A DNA stretch of 46,442 bases. It comes from a virus. The stretch covers positions 1 to 46,442 of IMG/VR virus record IMGVR_UViG_3300020171_000050; one strand, 5' to 3'. Below the pieces are notes generated by a model that worked only from the letters and a program-made list of their open reading frames with translations, did not search any database and was not told the DNA's origin. Position 1 is the first letter of the stretch. Each line of letters opens with the position of its first letter. The position numbers and the translations under genes were made by a program. Positions 28,267-35,987 of this stretch are shown one piece after another.

Positions 28267-28602
28267 ATGAGGCGTGAATACTTTGTAATATCCGAGGTCG
28301 TACCCGTTGACCCTACGAACCTATCAGACGGGTTCAAATTTCCCTCTGATGACAACTGGGTTGACTCCACCTATGTGATTGACGGGGATCGGCTGAGGTA
28401 TGGAATACCGCGAGGCGACAGGTTTTTCAATGGGGGTTGGTGGAATGGTAGTCAAACGTACTATGCAAATAGCTCTGTCCGCCTCATCCTAGACCCACCG
28501 AAGCTCGAGGGGGACGAGTGGCAAAAGGATCTTAAAGAGGTAGTCCACATGATTACAGATGTGCTGCATAGCCTACTCCAAAGGATGCCGAGGAAGCCAT
28601 GA
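28267..28602 (+). CDS. Early protein of unknown function
   Basis: 111 residues with GGGGAG upstream of the ATG. The first half is beta-rich with many aromatic residues (DRLRYGIPRGDRFFNGGWWN), and the C-terminal 35 residues are helical (KDLKEVVHMITDVLHSLLQRM). It is the first gene after the structured RNA block and overlaps the next gene by four bases. No family recognised. Confidence 0.5.
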   Translation: MRREYFVISEVVPVDPTNLSDGFKFPSDDNWVDSTYVIDGDRLRYGIPRGDRFFNGGWWNGSQTYYANSSVRLILDPPKLEGDEWQKDLKEVVHMITDVLHSLLQRMPRKP

Positions 28603-28805
28603 AGCACAAATCACACACGGTAGCGACGGCCCACTGTCCGGAATGCGACTACGAAGGCCCATTGGATTACGAGAGCCACAAGCGCGAGGATGGCTTTATC
28701 AATCCTGGCGGGTGTTGGGTATGCCCTGAGTGTGAAACCCAAATTGCCGAAGAACTGATAGCGTTCGACGAAATCGAACCTGATTATCATATGAGGGGGG
28801 AATGA
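28599..28805 (+). CDS. Zinc-ribbon protein
   Basis: 68 residues. CPECDYEG (13-20) and CWVCPEC (about 39-45) provide a zinc ribbon; the C-terminus is strongly acidic (EELIAFDEIEPD). The ATG overlaps the previous stop. Likely a small nucleic-acid or protein binding module of the early operon. Confidence 0.6.
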   Translation: MKHKSHTVATAHCPECDYEGPLDYESHKREDGFINPGGCWVCPECETQIAEELIAFDEIEPDYHMRGE

Positions 28806-28821
28806 TGAAAGGAGATAAAAC

Positions 28822-29286
28822 ATGAAAAAAATCATAGCCTTACTCACAATTCTCTGTTTTGTCCTAACAATTAGCGGATGTGCCTCTTCACCAGAAAATG
28901 TCAATACATCCTACGTCTCGGCCTTTCAGTATGACTCCTATTCCTGTTCTCAGTTAGGTCAAGAATATGCGAGAATTGGGGCGAAGGTCTCCGATTTGAC
29001 TAATAAGCAGCGTAAGGATTCGACTAAAGATGCTGTGGCTATGGGAGTTGGGTTGGTTTTATTTTGGCCAGCCTTATTCTTCCTGATTGGGGCTAAAGGA
29101 AATCCGGAAGAACTGGGTCGACTAAAAGGCGAATGTGAAGCGATTGAACGAGCCTCTATTGAAAAGAACTGCGTCACACTGGCTACCAAAATCGCTCAGG
29201 ATCGAGAAACAGCCAAAAAAGAAATGGATGCAAATGATGAACTTATTAAACAACGAGAAAAAGAAAAGGCTCTGACTGGAGGATGA
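28822..29286 (+). CDS. Early lipoprotein, possible superinfection-exclusion factor
   Basis: 154 residues. Residues 1-20 are a lipoprotein signal (MKKIIALLTILCFVLTISGC) with Cys20 as the lipid-modified residue. Residues 73-92 (AVAMGVGLVLFWPALFFLIG) form a membrane-inserting segment, and the remainder is helical. The pattern YVSAFQYDSYSCSQLGQEYARI followed by VAMGVGLVLFWPALFF resembles a family of small proteobacterial lipoproteins. Placed in the early operon rather than the lysis cassette, it may change the host envelope, for example to exclude other phages. AAAGGAG precedes the ATG. Confidence 0.7.
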   Translation: MKKIIALLTILCFVLTISGCASSPENVNTSYVSAFQYDSYSCSQLGQEYARIGAKVSDLTNKQRKDSTKDAVAMGVGLVLFWPALFFLIGAKGNPEELGRLKGECEAIERASIEKNCVTLATKIAQDRETAKKEMDANDELIKQREKEKALTGG

Positions 29287-29287
29287 A

Positions 29288-29464
29288 ATGACTGAACTTG
29301 CACCCATAAACGTCTGTCATAACCAGCGGAATGAACCCCGTATCTATATGGAATGCTGCAAGGTCGGGGTGTCTATTCGTAACAAGATGTGCTTGAAGAA
29401 AGTCGGCAAGATAGTCCGGTGCGGAATTGCCAGGGAGTTGCTTCAAACATTGAAGGAGGGGTGA
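29288..29464 (+). CDS. 58-residue cysteine-containing protein
   Basis: The frame has a GGAGG site before the ATG. INVCHNQRNEPRIYMECCKV, then IRNKMCLKKVGKIVRCGIAR forms a compact basic protein with five cysteines. Similar small proteins occur beside recombination genes in other phages, as far as I can judge. Unknown function. Confidence 0.5.
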   Translation: MTELAPINVCHNQRNEPRIYMECCKVGVSIRNKMCLKKVGKIVRCGIARELLQTLKEG

Positions 29465-29526
29465 GATGAAAGAAAAAACATTTATAGTCTGAAATGTAAT
29501 ATTTATAACGAAAAAAGGAGGGCACA

Positions 29527-30630
29527 ATGCCAACAGAAATAATGTCAGGAATTGAAAATGCAATAATTAGCTACGGATTAGCTGATGCGGCCATTGCCAA
29601 AATGGAAACGGATTACATGGTCCTGACCGTCCAGGGCCTCGACGATGATGCGGGGTTCCAGATAGTCCACGAGGCGCGAATGGTGGTCAAAAATCACCGG
29701 GTGGCAGTGGAGAAGAAACGCAAGGATCTCAAGGCTGGCGCCCTGGAGTTTGGCCGCAAGGTGGACTCTGAGGCGAAGCGGATTACCTGCCTCCTGGAGC
29801 CAATCGAAACGCACCTGGGGAGGGAAGAAGCCAAAGTAACGGACGAGAAAGAACGGATCAGAACCCAAAAAATCCTTGACGAGCAGGAGCGGGTTGCGGG
29901 GATTCGGGCGAAGATTCAAGCTATCCGGGAGAGGGGTGAACCGCATTTCCTTTTCGGGAAAACATCCTCTCAGATCAGGGACATTGTTTGCGTGATGATG
30001 GACACCGAAATTGAACCAGAGAACTACACGGGATTCGAGGGAGAAGCCAGGAAAACCCTTACCGAAACCATGACCGCCCTGGAAGACACTTATGAGGCCC
30101 GTGTCAAGTTCGAGAAAGAGGAAGCCGACCGCAAGGCCGAATCCGAACGGCTTGAGAAGGTCCGCAAGGAGCAGGAGGCAGAGGCAGAACGCCTTGAGGG
30201 TATCCGCCTGGAAGCTGAGGAGGATGCCCGGAGATCAAGAGAATTCCTGGAAGCCGAGCGGCGCAAAATCGAAGCCGACAAAGCGGCCCTAGAAGCGGAG
30301 AAAGCCGCTGAAGCGCAGAGAAAACGGCAAGCGGAGTTTGAGAAACAGGCCCTCGAAACCGCCCGGGTCACGGCTGAGAGAGATGCGATCGAGAAGGTTG
30401 CCCGCGAGGCCAGGGAAGCCAAAGAGCGGGCTGAGGCTGAGGCATTGGCAAAGGTGAGAGCTGAGGCTTTGAGACCGCTCCGTGACAAGTTACTTTCTTT
30501 CGCGGATGCCATTGCCACTCTGCCCCTGCCCGACGTTACCGACCCGGTAGCTGGCGCAATACTGGAAGATGCGATTAAGACCCTAACGGCGCTGGCCCGC
30601 AAAATCAGAAAATCAGCAAAGGAGCTGTGA
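29527..30630 (+). CDS. Long coiled-coil protein of the recombination cluster
   Basis: 367 residues with AAGGAGGG upstream. An N-terminal globular part (residues 1-110) is followed by a long, highly charged coiled coil (about 185-320, rich in EAERLE, AEAE and EKVAREA). A short C-terminal domain ends in basic residues. DUF1351-like proteins of this shape usually sit directly before phage exonuclease and annealing genes. Function unknown; a DNA-bridging or assembly role in recombination is plausible. It overlaps the next frame slightly. Confidence 0.6.
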   Translation: MPTEIMSGIENAIISYGLADAAIAKMETDYMVLTVQGLDDDAGFQIVHEARMVVKNHRVAVEKKRKDLKAGALEFGRKVDSEAKRITCLLEPIETHLGREEAKVTDEKERIRTQKILDEQERVAGIRAKIQAIRERGEPHFLFGKTSSQIRDIVCVMMDTEIEPENYTGFEGEARKTLTETMTALEDTYEARVKFEKEEADRKAESERLEKVRKEQEAEAERLEGIRLEAEEDARRSREFLEAERRKIEADKAALEAEKAAEAQRKRQAEFEKQALETARVTAERDAIEKVAREAREAKERAEAEALAKVRAEALRPLRDKLLSFADAIATLPLPDVTDPVAGAILEDAIKTLTALARKIRKSAKEL

Positions 30631-30659
30631 TATGCTGCATCCTAATTCAGAAGAAGGGG

Positions 30660-31331
30660 GTGATTAAAATTCCTCATCCCAAAAAAGGCTATCATCTGAA
30701 AAACGGAACGCGAGTACCGGGAACAACCACAATCATAGGAAGGTTTAAAGACGCATCAGGGCTTTTATATTGGGCCTGTGAGCAGGGTAAGGCCATAGAA
30801 CGTGGCGAAATATCATCCCTGTACGACAAAAGAGACGCCGCTGCCGACGCCGGTACACTGGCCCATTCCCTAGTTGAGGCCCACATAAACAAAGAACCTC
30901 TGCCAATTATCCCTGATACCGACATTGGTAAACAGGCTCAACAAGGCTATGAGAACTACCTGAGATGGGCAGAGGACAACCGGATTAAGGTTATCTCTCA
31001 GGAAATGGAGATGGTTAGTGAGGAATACCTGTTCGGAGGATGCCCTGACGCAATGGGGATTGACAGTCGAGAGATGCTTTGTATCCTGGATTGGAAAACC
31101 TCAAATGGTGTGTACCCCGATTATCTTATTCAGATTGCTGCCTACCGTCAACTATGGGAAGAAAACCACCCTGACCAACCTGTCACCGGAGGCTTCCATC
31201 TTCTCCGTTTCTCCAAGGAACACGCTGATTTCGCCCACCATTATTGGGCTGAACTGGATACCGCTTGGGAGCAGTTTAAGCTGTTCAGGGCGGCGTATGA
31301 CAACGATAAACTTCTTAAAAAAAGGATATAG
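30660..31331 (+). CDS. RecB-like exonuclease, PD-(D/E)XK family
   Basis: 223 residues from the GTG at 30660. KGYHLKNGTRVPGTTTII (9-26), AGTLAHSLVEAHI (64-76), FGGCPDAMG (125-133, Asp130), CILDWKTSNG (141-150, Asp144, Lys146) and LIQIAAYR (156-163, Gln158) are the ordered motifs of phage RecB/AddB-type nucleases. It should resect DNA ends for recombination or recycle DNA. A GTG at 30627 that overlaps the previous stop (GTGA) is an alternative start giving 11 more residues. Confidence 0.78.
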   Translation: MIKIPHPKKGYHLKNGTRVPGTTTIIGRFKDASGLLYWACEQGKAIERGEISSLYDKRDAAADAGTLAHSLVEAHINKEPLPIIPDTDIGKQAQQGYENYLRWAEDNRIKVISQEMEMVSEEYLFGGCPDAMGIDSREMLCILDWKTSNGVYPDYLIQIAAYRQLWEENHPDQPVTGGFHLLRFSKEHADFAHHYWAELDTAWEQFKLFRAAYDNDKLLKKRI

Positions 31332-31341
31332 GAGGATTACT

Positions 31342-31968
31342 ATGGGACTGACAGCGAAAGACAAGGGCGGTGAGGGGTTTGCGCCTATAGAAGAAGGTAT
31401 GCACCATGCAATATGTTACGGGGTTTACGACCTTGGGACCCACTATGACGAGAAATTCAGTAAGAGTGTCCATAAGGTTCTGATTCAATGGGAACTCCCG
31501 GAGGAGCGCATCGACATTGAAAAAGACGGGGTTATGAAAAACCTACCACGGGCCATCAGCAACAAATATACGCTGTCTCTCCACAAGAAGGCCATCCTAC
31601 GGAGGGACCTGGAAGCATGGCGGGGGAAAACCTTTTCAGACACGGAATTAGAAGGTTTCGATATCACTAAACTTCTGGGGGTGAATTGTCTTCTACAGGT
31701 GCTCCATACCAAAAAGGACGACAAGGTTTACGCCAATATTAAATCCATTGTACCCCTTATGAAAGGAACGGAGAAAAAGGCCCCTGAGAACCCTCTGAAG
31801 TATTTCTCTTTTGAAGAACAAGAAAGCCACATTCCAGACGGTACTCCCGACTGGATCATTGACATTATCAAGGTGTCAAACGAATGGGATGAGGGAATCA
31901 ATGAGCAGCATGACGTTTCTTATGACGACCCGCCCCCCCCTGGGGATAGCGATCAGATTCCTTTTTAA
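31342..31968 (+). CDS. Single-stranded DNA-binding-like protein
   Basis: 208 residues from the ATG at 31342 with GGAGG upstream. A beta-rich core (HAICYGVYDLG, HKVLIQWELP, PRAISNKYTLSLHKKAILRRD, NCLLQVLH, YANIKSIVPL) fits an OB-like fold. The acidic C-terminus ends DPPPPGDSDQIPF, which mimics the IPF tip of bacterial SSB that recruits repair proteins. It lies after the exonuclease, where phages keep annealing or SSB proteins. The pairing suggests a recombination/replication role; the exact family is uncertain. Confidence 0.68.
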   Translation: MGLTAKDKGGEGFAPIEEGMHHAICYGVYDLGTHYDEKFSKSVHKVLIQWELPEERIDIEKDGVMKNLPRAISNKYTLSLHKKAILRRDLEAWRGKTFSDTELEGFDITKLLGVNCLLQVLHTKKDDKVYANIKSIVPLMKGTEKKAPENPLKYFSFEEQESHIPDGTPDWIIDIIKVSNEWDEGINEQHDVSYDDPPPPGDSDQIPF

Positions 31969-31977
31969 GAAGGCACT

Positions 31978-32394
31978 ATGACCGACATATACCTGCAAAA
32001 GAGTTGGGGAACCCTGGTTCCGGCCAACGAGGACGCGGAGGAGATAATCAAGGGGATGAAGCAGGGGCAACCTATCCGGCTTCAGTATTCTTTTCCTCGG
32101 AATTACGAAAACCATAAACGCTTTTTCGCTTTTGTTCAGATCACCTTCGATATGCAGGACCATTTCGACAACCCAAAGCATTACCGTAAATGGCTAATAA
32201 TGAAAAGCGGAAATTACACAATTATCACAGCTCCAAACGGCTACCAAATCTTCGATGCCGATAGCTTGCGCTTTGATAAAATGGAAGAAATAACCTTTCG
32301 CCAGGTCTTCTCTGATTGCATAGACGTTTTTCTAGGTGTGTGGGGGGACCGGATCAGTCGAGAGGAACTTGAAAGGGTGGTAAGTTTTTCATGA
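31978..32394 (+). CDS. DUF1367 family protein
   Basis: 138 residues. The pattern LQKSWGTLVPANEDAEEIIKG, then NHKRFFAFVQITFDMQ, then FDADSLRFDKMEEITFRQVF matches the DUF1367 proteins that accompany lambdoid-like recombination or ninR genes. Their biochemical role is not known to me. It follows the SSB-like gene by nine bases and is followed by tightly packed small genes. Confidence 0.75.
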   Translation: MTDIYLQKSWGTLVPANEDAEEIIKGMKQGQPIRLQYSFPRNYENHKRFFAFVQITFDMQDHFDNPKHYRKWLIMKSGNYTIITAPNGYQIFDADSLRFDKMEEITFRQVFSDCIDVFLGVWGDRISREELERVVSFS

Positions 32395-32434
32395 ATTACA
32401 TCCCCCCGCCCGAGAAGGCTGAAAAGGAGGACGC

Positions 32435-32593
32435 ATGAAAACCTGCACCTGGACGTATGACGACCTCTATGATTTTTGGGAGACCTCCTGTGGGGAAAGT
32501 TTTATTATCACCGAAGGCGATCCGACGGAAAACAAGATGTTGTTTTGCCCCTTCTGCGGGCGCTCGATAAAGGAGAAAAAATGTGCGACCTAG
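32435..32593 (+). CDS. 52-residue zinc-ribbon protein
   Basis: MKTCTWTYDDLYDFWETSCG and FCPFCGRSIKEKK give paired cysteines of a zinc ribbon (Cys4, Cys19, then the CPFC pair). GGAGG lies before the ATG. Its last codons overlap the next gene. This type (WETSCG...CPFCG) is common among phage and host small zinc proteins. Confidence 0.65.
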   Translation: MKTCTWTYDDLYDFWETSCGESFIITEGDPTENKMLFCPFCGRSIKEKKCAT

Positions 32594-32799
32594 ACGGAGC
32601 AAAGACAAGCCTTGAAGCCCTGCTCGATGAAGTCAGGGATCTGAAGGCCGAACGGGATAGGCTGAGGATTAGACTTAAAGCAATTTACGGTATTGGGCAT
32701 AATAATGATTGTTTGCTTTGTGGTTTCAAGGACAAATTTGCCCTGCAAGCCCTGGCCGGAAAGGAGAATGATAATGGAAAATACGTGGCCGACAGGTAA
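32581..32799 (+). CDS. Coiled-coil protein with cysteine pair
   Basis: 72 residues from the ATG at 32581 (AAAGGAG upstream, inside the previous gene). A leucine-zipper-like helix (SLEALLDEVRDLKAERDRLR) is followed by CLLCGFKDK. Probably oligomeric and possibly zinc-binding. Unknown function. Confidence 0.5.
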   Translation: MCDLDGAKTSLEALLDEVRDLKAERDRLRIRLKAIYGIGHNNDCLLCGFKDKFALQALAGKENDNGKYVADR

Positions 32800-32977
32800 A
32801 AGACACGCAATGCACCAGCATGAGCATGAGAGTTGGAATGCCAAAAATTATCCTGGGACTCGTCAGCTATGCAGCCGTTGTGAAGCACCTACGGGTAGGT
32901 GCGCAGAGGATACCCTGCGGAGTTACGATAACGAACCTCTCTGCAAAGAATGTTGGGACAATGAACAGGAGGACTGA
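32774..32977 (+). CDS. Zinc-binding small protein
   Basis: 67 residues from the ATG at 32774 with AAGGAG upstream. A His-rich N-terminus (HAMHQHEHESWNAK) is followed by CSRCEAPTGRC and CKECW, giving a zinc-binding arrangement. It overlaps the previous gene by 26 bases and abuts the next. Role unknown. Confidence 0.55.
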   Translation: MENTWPTGKRHAMHQHEHESWNAKNYPGTRQLCSRCEAPTGRCAEDTLRSYDNEPLCKECWDNEQED

Positions 32978-33202
32978 ATGAAACTCCTAGCCGTCGCCCT
33001 GCTGATCCTCGCGCACCTGGCTGGCCCCGGCCTGGCAGATGCCCCGGGCATCCCCTGGACCAGGTATCAGTGCGGAATTGCACCGGATAAGATAAAGGTG
33101 GCTATGCGGAAGATGGGGCCACAATATGATTATAGACTAGAGGGGCCAGTACTGAGAGTAAGCACGGATGGCGGCAAACCCTGGAAAAGGTTAAAATATT
33201 GA
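32978..33202 (+). CDS. Small secreted protein
   Basis: 74 residues with an N-terminal Sec signal (MKLLAVALLILAHLAGPGLADA, cleavage likely after residue 20-22). The mature 52-residue protein has one cysteine and a basic C-terminus. AGGAGG lies before the ATG, which directly follows the previous stop. A periplasmic role during infection is likely, target unknown. Confidence 0.6.
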   Translation: MKLLAVALLILAHLAGPGLADAPGIPWTRYQCGIAPDKIKVAMRKMGPQYDYRLEGPVLRVSTDGGKPWKRLKY

Positions 33203-33217
33203 AGGAAGGATTTGACG

Positions 33218-33622
33218 ATGAAAAAGGTTAGTTGTCCAGTTTGTAAAAACAAATGGGATGAAGACTACAAACTCGGTTTTACGGTAGGAAGTCCGCTAGA
33301 CAATTTTAGGACCATAATCTGCCACATGAAACTGAAGGATTTTGTATTTTGTCCAGTATGTTTTTTTTCCACAAAGGAAGATGATAGTGATCCATATGGA
33401 GCAAGGCTAGATAGGGTGGTCTTAGAGTCTAGCGGGGTGAAAATAGAGGCAGTCGTTGTTAGGGATGAACTTGGGCGTTACCTTGAAGTGCCCATAGACA
33501 AATTCAAAGAGATCCAACTATCAGGATTCCAACCGTATGCTGATTTTGATGACGATGGGAGCACAATGGCGACTGATAGCTGGGGCGGCGCTGGCCCAGA
33601 TTGTAATACCAAGCCGGAGTGA
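33218..33622 (+). CDS. Protein with N-terminal zinc ribbon
   Basis: 134 residues from the ATG at 33218 (GGAAGGA upstream). CPVCKNKW (residues 6-13) and FCPVCFF (about 44-50) form a wide zinc ribbon, followed by a beta-rich domain and an acidic, Gly-rich tail. No family recognised. A short GCCGGA/TCCGGC hairpin follows the stop. Confidence 0.5.
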   Translation: MKKVSCPVCKNKWDEDYKLGFTVGSPLDNFRTIICHMKLKDFVFCPVCFFSTKEDDSDPYGARLDRVVLESSGVKIEAVVVRDELGRYLEVPIDKFKEIQLSGFQPYADFDDDGSTMATDSWGGAGPDCNTKPE

Positions 33623-33708
33623 GTCCGGCTGTCTGACATGGGGGTGAAGATAACGATTAACGGAAGGGTTTAGGATTAAACCTTCAGACTTTTGAAAGGG
33701 GAAAGGAT

Positions 33709-33876
33709 ATGTTTTTCAAAAAGGAATGTGAAGACACAGCAAGGCTTTGCGAAGTCAAAATCCATGACACACTTGATGCTGGAGACAAGTTGAGCGACTT
33801 GGAATATATCCAGACTCTTATAACTTTGGTCTCCATAAAGAACGCGGCTGAAGAAAAGGTGAAAAATGCCTTTTGA
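33709..33876 (+). CDS. 55-residue helical protein
   Basis: It has GAAAGG before the ATG. The sequence FFKKECEDTARLCEV, then LEYIQTLITLVSIKNAAEEK is acidic at the start and mostly helical. No family recognised. It belongs to the packed small-gene row. Confidence 0.45.
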   Translation: MFFKKECEDTARLCEVKIHDTLDAGDKLSDLEYIQTLITLVSIKNAAEEKVKNAF

Positions 33877-33891
33877 CGGGAGGGTTTGGAG

Positions 33892-34056
33892 ATGAAGATT
33901 AAGAAGGCATCATATAAAAAGCTTTACCAGAAATTCTCCCAGTTAGAACATGACAAGAAAAAAGATCACAGAATCCCTGTTTTGGTCGGTAGAATCCGAA
34001 TGATAATTGCAGGCAAAATCCAGGAGGGCAGGAAAGATGAACCAGATACCGAGTGA
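33892..34056 (+). CDS. 54-residue basic protein
   Basis: Strongly basic N-terminus (KIKKASYKKLYQKFSQLEHDKKK), then a hydrophobic strand (IPVLVGRIRMIIAGKIQ) and an acidic end. GGGTTTGGAG precedes the ATG. It overlaps the next gene by 20 bases. Unknown function. Confidence 0.45.
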   Translation: MKIKKASYKKLYQKFSQLEHDKKKDHRIPVLVGRIRMIIAGKIQEGRKDEPDTE

Positions 34057-34231
34057 AGGGGAGTATTGTGGGGAGTGTCCGGTTATTGGTATAATAGTTG
34101 AAAGCCTGTGGCCTAGGTGTCAATACTATTCCGAACCTTTAGCTTATAATAAGTCTCGGAGTTTCGGGGGCGTTTCTCTGCGTCTTCCCGTTTGCCTCAA
34201 GGAGAGGCCGCAAATCGTGAAGGGAGAATAG
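34037..34231 (+). CDS. 64-residue cysteine-containing protein
   Basis: From the ATG at 34037, with a GGAGGGCAGG site. Cysteines in YCGECPV, PRCQYYSE and LPVCLKE could bind a metal or iron-sulphur cluster. This short C-x-x-C...C...C pattern recurs in early phage genes. Role unknown. Confidence 0.45.
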   Translation: MNQIPSEGEYCGECPVIGIIVESLWPRCQYYSEPLAYNKSRSFGGVSLRLPVCLKERPQIVKGE

Positions 34232-34233
34232 TT

Positions 34234-34434
34234 ATGGAAGGAGACAAATACTACCACGGTGATAGAGACAGCGATTCTGACCGCTGGACACGTAAAGAAC
34301 GGCCTTGTGATCCCGGAAGTTGTAAGGCTTGTCTTTATTGTCAGACTATCAATAATGATAGGGACTTTTGGTGTCACGAAAAAGGCCATACGGTCAATGG
34401 AGATCCGTGTTCCGATTATAAGGGCGATGAGTGA
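34234..34434 (+). CDS. 66-residue cysteine-rich protein
   Basis: From the ATG at 34234 (AAGGGAG upstream). CDPGSCKACLYCQ (25-37) with CHEKGH and DPCSDY gives six cysteines, suggesting a metal-binding fold similar to the preceding and later cysteine-rich genes. Function unknown. Confidence 0.5.
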   Translation: MEGDKYYHGDRDSDSDRWTRKERPCDPGSCKACLYCQTINNDRDFWCHEKGHTVNGDPCSDYKGDE

Positions 34435-34484
34435 TCTGGCTAAATAATCATGAGACCTGTGAGAGGGATAAAACGGAGGCGATG

Positions 34485-34910
34485 ATGAAAAGGCCGACAA
34501 GTAACGACTTCGTGCTCCTGTTCCGCACTTATTGGGATTCGTATGATGCAGCTATCCAAAGCTACTGCCAGGATCTCGAAGACCAGTTCAAGGCGGAGCG
34601 GGAGTCGGTGGACGAACTCTCCCTGCATTGCCAGGATCTTGAACTTCGGCTCAAGCGGGCGGAGGATGGTATCAGAAATATCAAAGTGTTTGCAGAAGAG
34701 AGAGAGGAAATCAGTGTTTATATAGCTAATATTGCATGGGCCTGCGATGAAATCCTCAAGGACCTCGGAAAGGAGGACAGGATGACAAATAGCATTGACC
34801 CAGTGGTTAGAGGTCTTAGACATGCTGAAGAGATTATTGCCAAAGGGCCTAATGGCCCTGCCTGGCCTGATATCAGTTCGCACCAAATTAAAGCAAAGGT
34901 CAAGCCATGA
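34485..34910 (+). CDS. Helical protein of the early operon
   Basis: 141 residues from the ATG at 34485, five bases after GGAGG. Residues 15-80 form a long charged helix (DLEDQFKAERESVDELSLHCQ), then a shorter helical C-terminal half. It probably oligomerises. No family recognised. Its stop overlaps the next start (ATGA). Confidence 0.45.
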   Translation: MKRPTSNDFVLLFRTYWDSYDAAIQSYCQDLEDQFKAERESVDELSLHCQDLELRLKRAEDGIRNIKVFAEEREEISVYIANIAWACDEILKDLGKEDRMTNSIDPVVRGLRHAEEIIAKGPNGPAWPDISSHQIKAKVKP

Positions 34911-35155
34911 GCTTAACCCAACAACGAGCCGACGTGAAGCGCCTCCGGGAGTGCCAGTTGAGCATAAGTCTTGAGGGGGTTGCGGATAGGTATCATAAAC
35001 TGATTCTGGCATTTGAAGAGCGTCAAACCCAGCTTCCAGTGTCGATCAGTAAGCGAACTCAGGCCGTCCTCAGGGACGCCACGGGGGAGGGTGGCATGGG
35101 CCTGTACCGATGCAATAAACCTGAACATAGGTATCGGCCTAATAAGGGGGAGTGA
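34907..35155 (+). CDS. Small basic protein
   Basis: 82 residues. A helical N-terminus (QQRADVKRLRECQLSISLEG) and a basic Gly-rich tail (YRCNKPEHRYRPNKGE). Coupled to the upstream gene by ATGA. Function unknown. Confidence 0.45.
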   Translation: MSLTQQRADVKRLRECQLSISLEGVADRYHKLILAFEERQTQLPVSISKRTQAVLRDATGEGGMGLYRCNKPEHRYRPNKGE

Positions 35156-35168
35156 AAGGAGAGAGATT

Positions 35169-35471
35169 ATGGATAAAAAATGTTATGATTGTAAGTTTCG
35201 TGGCTTAATTCCAGGCGATGCTCATTCATGTTGTAAGCATCCAGATTTAGAGGAGGCAACAAAAGATCCGTTGGTGGGGTTAATGGCAATGTTCGCAAGC
35301 GTAGGACGGGTTTCTCCACAGATTAATATCCAAGCGATTTCCGATAAATTCAAGATTACAGCTAACTACCACGGTATTAAACAGGGCTGGTTTAACTGGC
35401 CTTGGAATTTCGACCCTGTATGGCTAGAAAACTGCAATGCCTTTGAAGCCAAAACCGCACCTGAGCCGTGA
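35169..35471 (+). CDS. Conserved small protein with metal-binding N-terminus
   Basis: 100 residues from the ATG at 35169 (AAAGGAGAG upstream). CYDCKFRGLIPGDAHSCCKHP (residues 5-25, written with three cysteine positions and a histidine) is a compact metal site recurring in small phage proteins. The C-terminal part is rich in aromatic residues (GWFNWPWNFDPVWLENC). It is the last gene of the right early operon. No clear terminator was found after it. Confidence 0.55.
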   Translation: MDKKCYDCKFRGLIPGDAHSCCKHPDLEEATKDPLVGLMAMFASVGRVSPQINIQAISDKFKITANYHGIKQGWFNWPWNFDPVWLENCNAFEAKTAPEP

Positions 35472-35545
35472 GCCCTTTCAAGCTTAGCCCGTGGTGCGGT
35501 CGCCCCCGATACCCCATCTTCTGTGTGGTTGAGAGGTCCGGGAAG

Positions 35546-35692
35546 TCATGTTAGCCTAATTTGCCCCCTGATACGCCTAATCACCCCCTGGACGACCTGT
35601 AAGCGCCTGCGCCTGTCCTTGCTGTCGGGTGTGCCCAGGATCTTGGTTCGGGCCTCTACGGCCTCTCGCTCCTGCTGTTTGAGTTGGTTCAA
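35546..35692 (-). CDS. Possible 48-residue basic protein, TTG start
   Basis: An open frame from TTG with GGGAAG six bases upstream. It encodes NQLKQQEREAVEARTKILG then DRRRRLQVVQGVIRRIRGQI, a basic helical peptide. It lies directly after the spanin genes. Codon structure is plausible, but there is no homology or coupling support. The 254-base gap between 35471 and 35727 otherwise holds nothing I recognise. Confidence 0.3.
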   Translation of the reverse strand: MNQLKQQEREAVEARTKILGTPDSKDRRRRLQVVQGVIRRIRGQIRLT

Positions 35693-35726
35693 CGTGGACT
35701 TCCCATGATGCTACCTACCCTCCTTA

Positions 35727-35987
35727 TCATTCCTTGCAGGTCCCTAGCTGGATGCACAAAACACGTAAACGGTTTAACCAAGATTTGACATCGGCATCCT
35801 TTTCCGAGAGGTCGTCCAAAGTCTTCACCACATGCTCGTTTGGAAGCGGAAACGGGGGATAAACCCTAACGCGGGCGCATCCCCCCCAAGGGCCTAGAAA
35901 TGTCAGGCTGAGCAGCAACACCAGCATTGCGGGCCATGTCTTCCGCCCTCCCCTCTGCGTCCTTCTTTCTCTGCCTTGTCTCGCCAT
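35727..35987 (-). CDS. Outer-membrane spanin lipoprotein (Rz1-like)
   Basis: 86 residues from the ATG at 35987 with GGGGAGG upstream. A basic start and hydrophobic stretch (MLVLLLSLTFLGPWGGC, residues 21-37) form a lipoprotein signal, with Cys37 for lipid attachment. The mature part has a short Pro-rich segment (YPPFPLP) and a helical C-terminus with two cysteines. It overlaps the preceding i-spanin-like gene in another frame over 122 bases, the classical Rz/Rz1 layout. It should help fuse inner and outer membranes at the last step of lysis. Confidence 0.72.
   Translation of the reverse strand: MARQGRERRTQRGGRKTWPAMLVLLLSLTFLGPWGGCARVRVYPPFPLPNEHVVKTLDDLSEKDADVKSWLNRLRVLCIQLGTCKE

Noticed and set aside
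30090-30602. Long Ser/Arg/Ala-rich open frame opposite the coiled-coil gene
   Set aside because: It is the antisense shadow of a Glu/Ala/Lys-rich coding sequence and has no ribosome site.
32391-32438. A 15-codon frame between the DUF1367 gene and the zinc-ribbon gene
   Set aside because: It mainly spans the ribosome site of the next gene and is too short to support as a protein.
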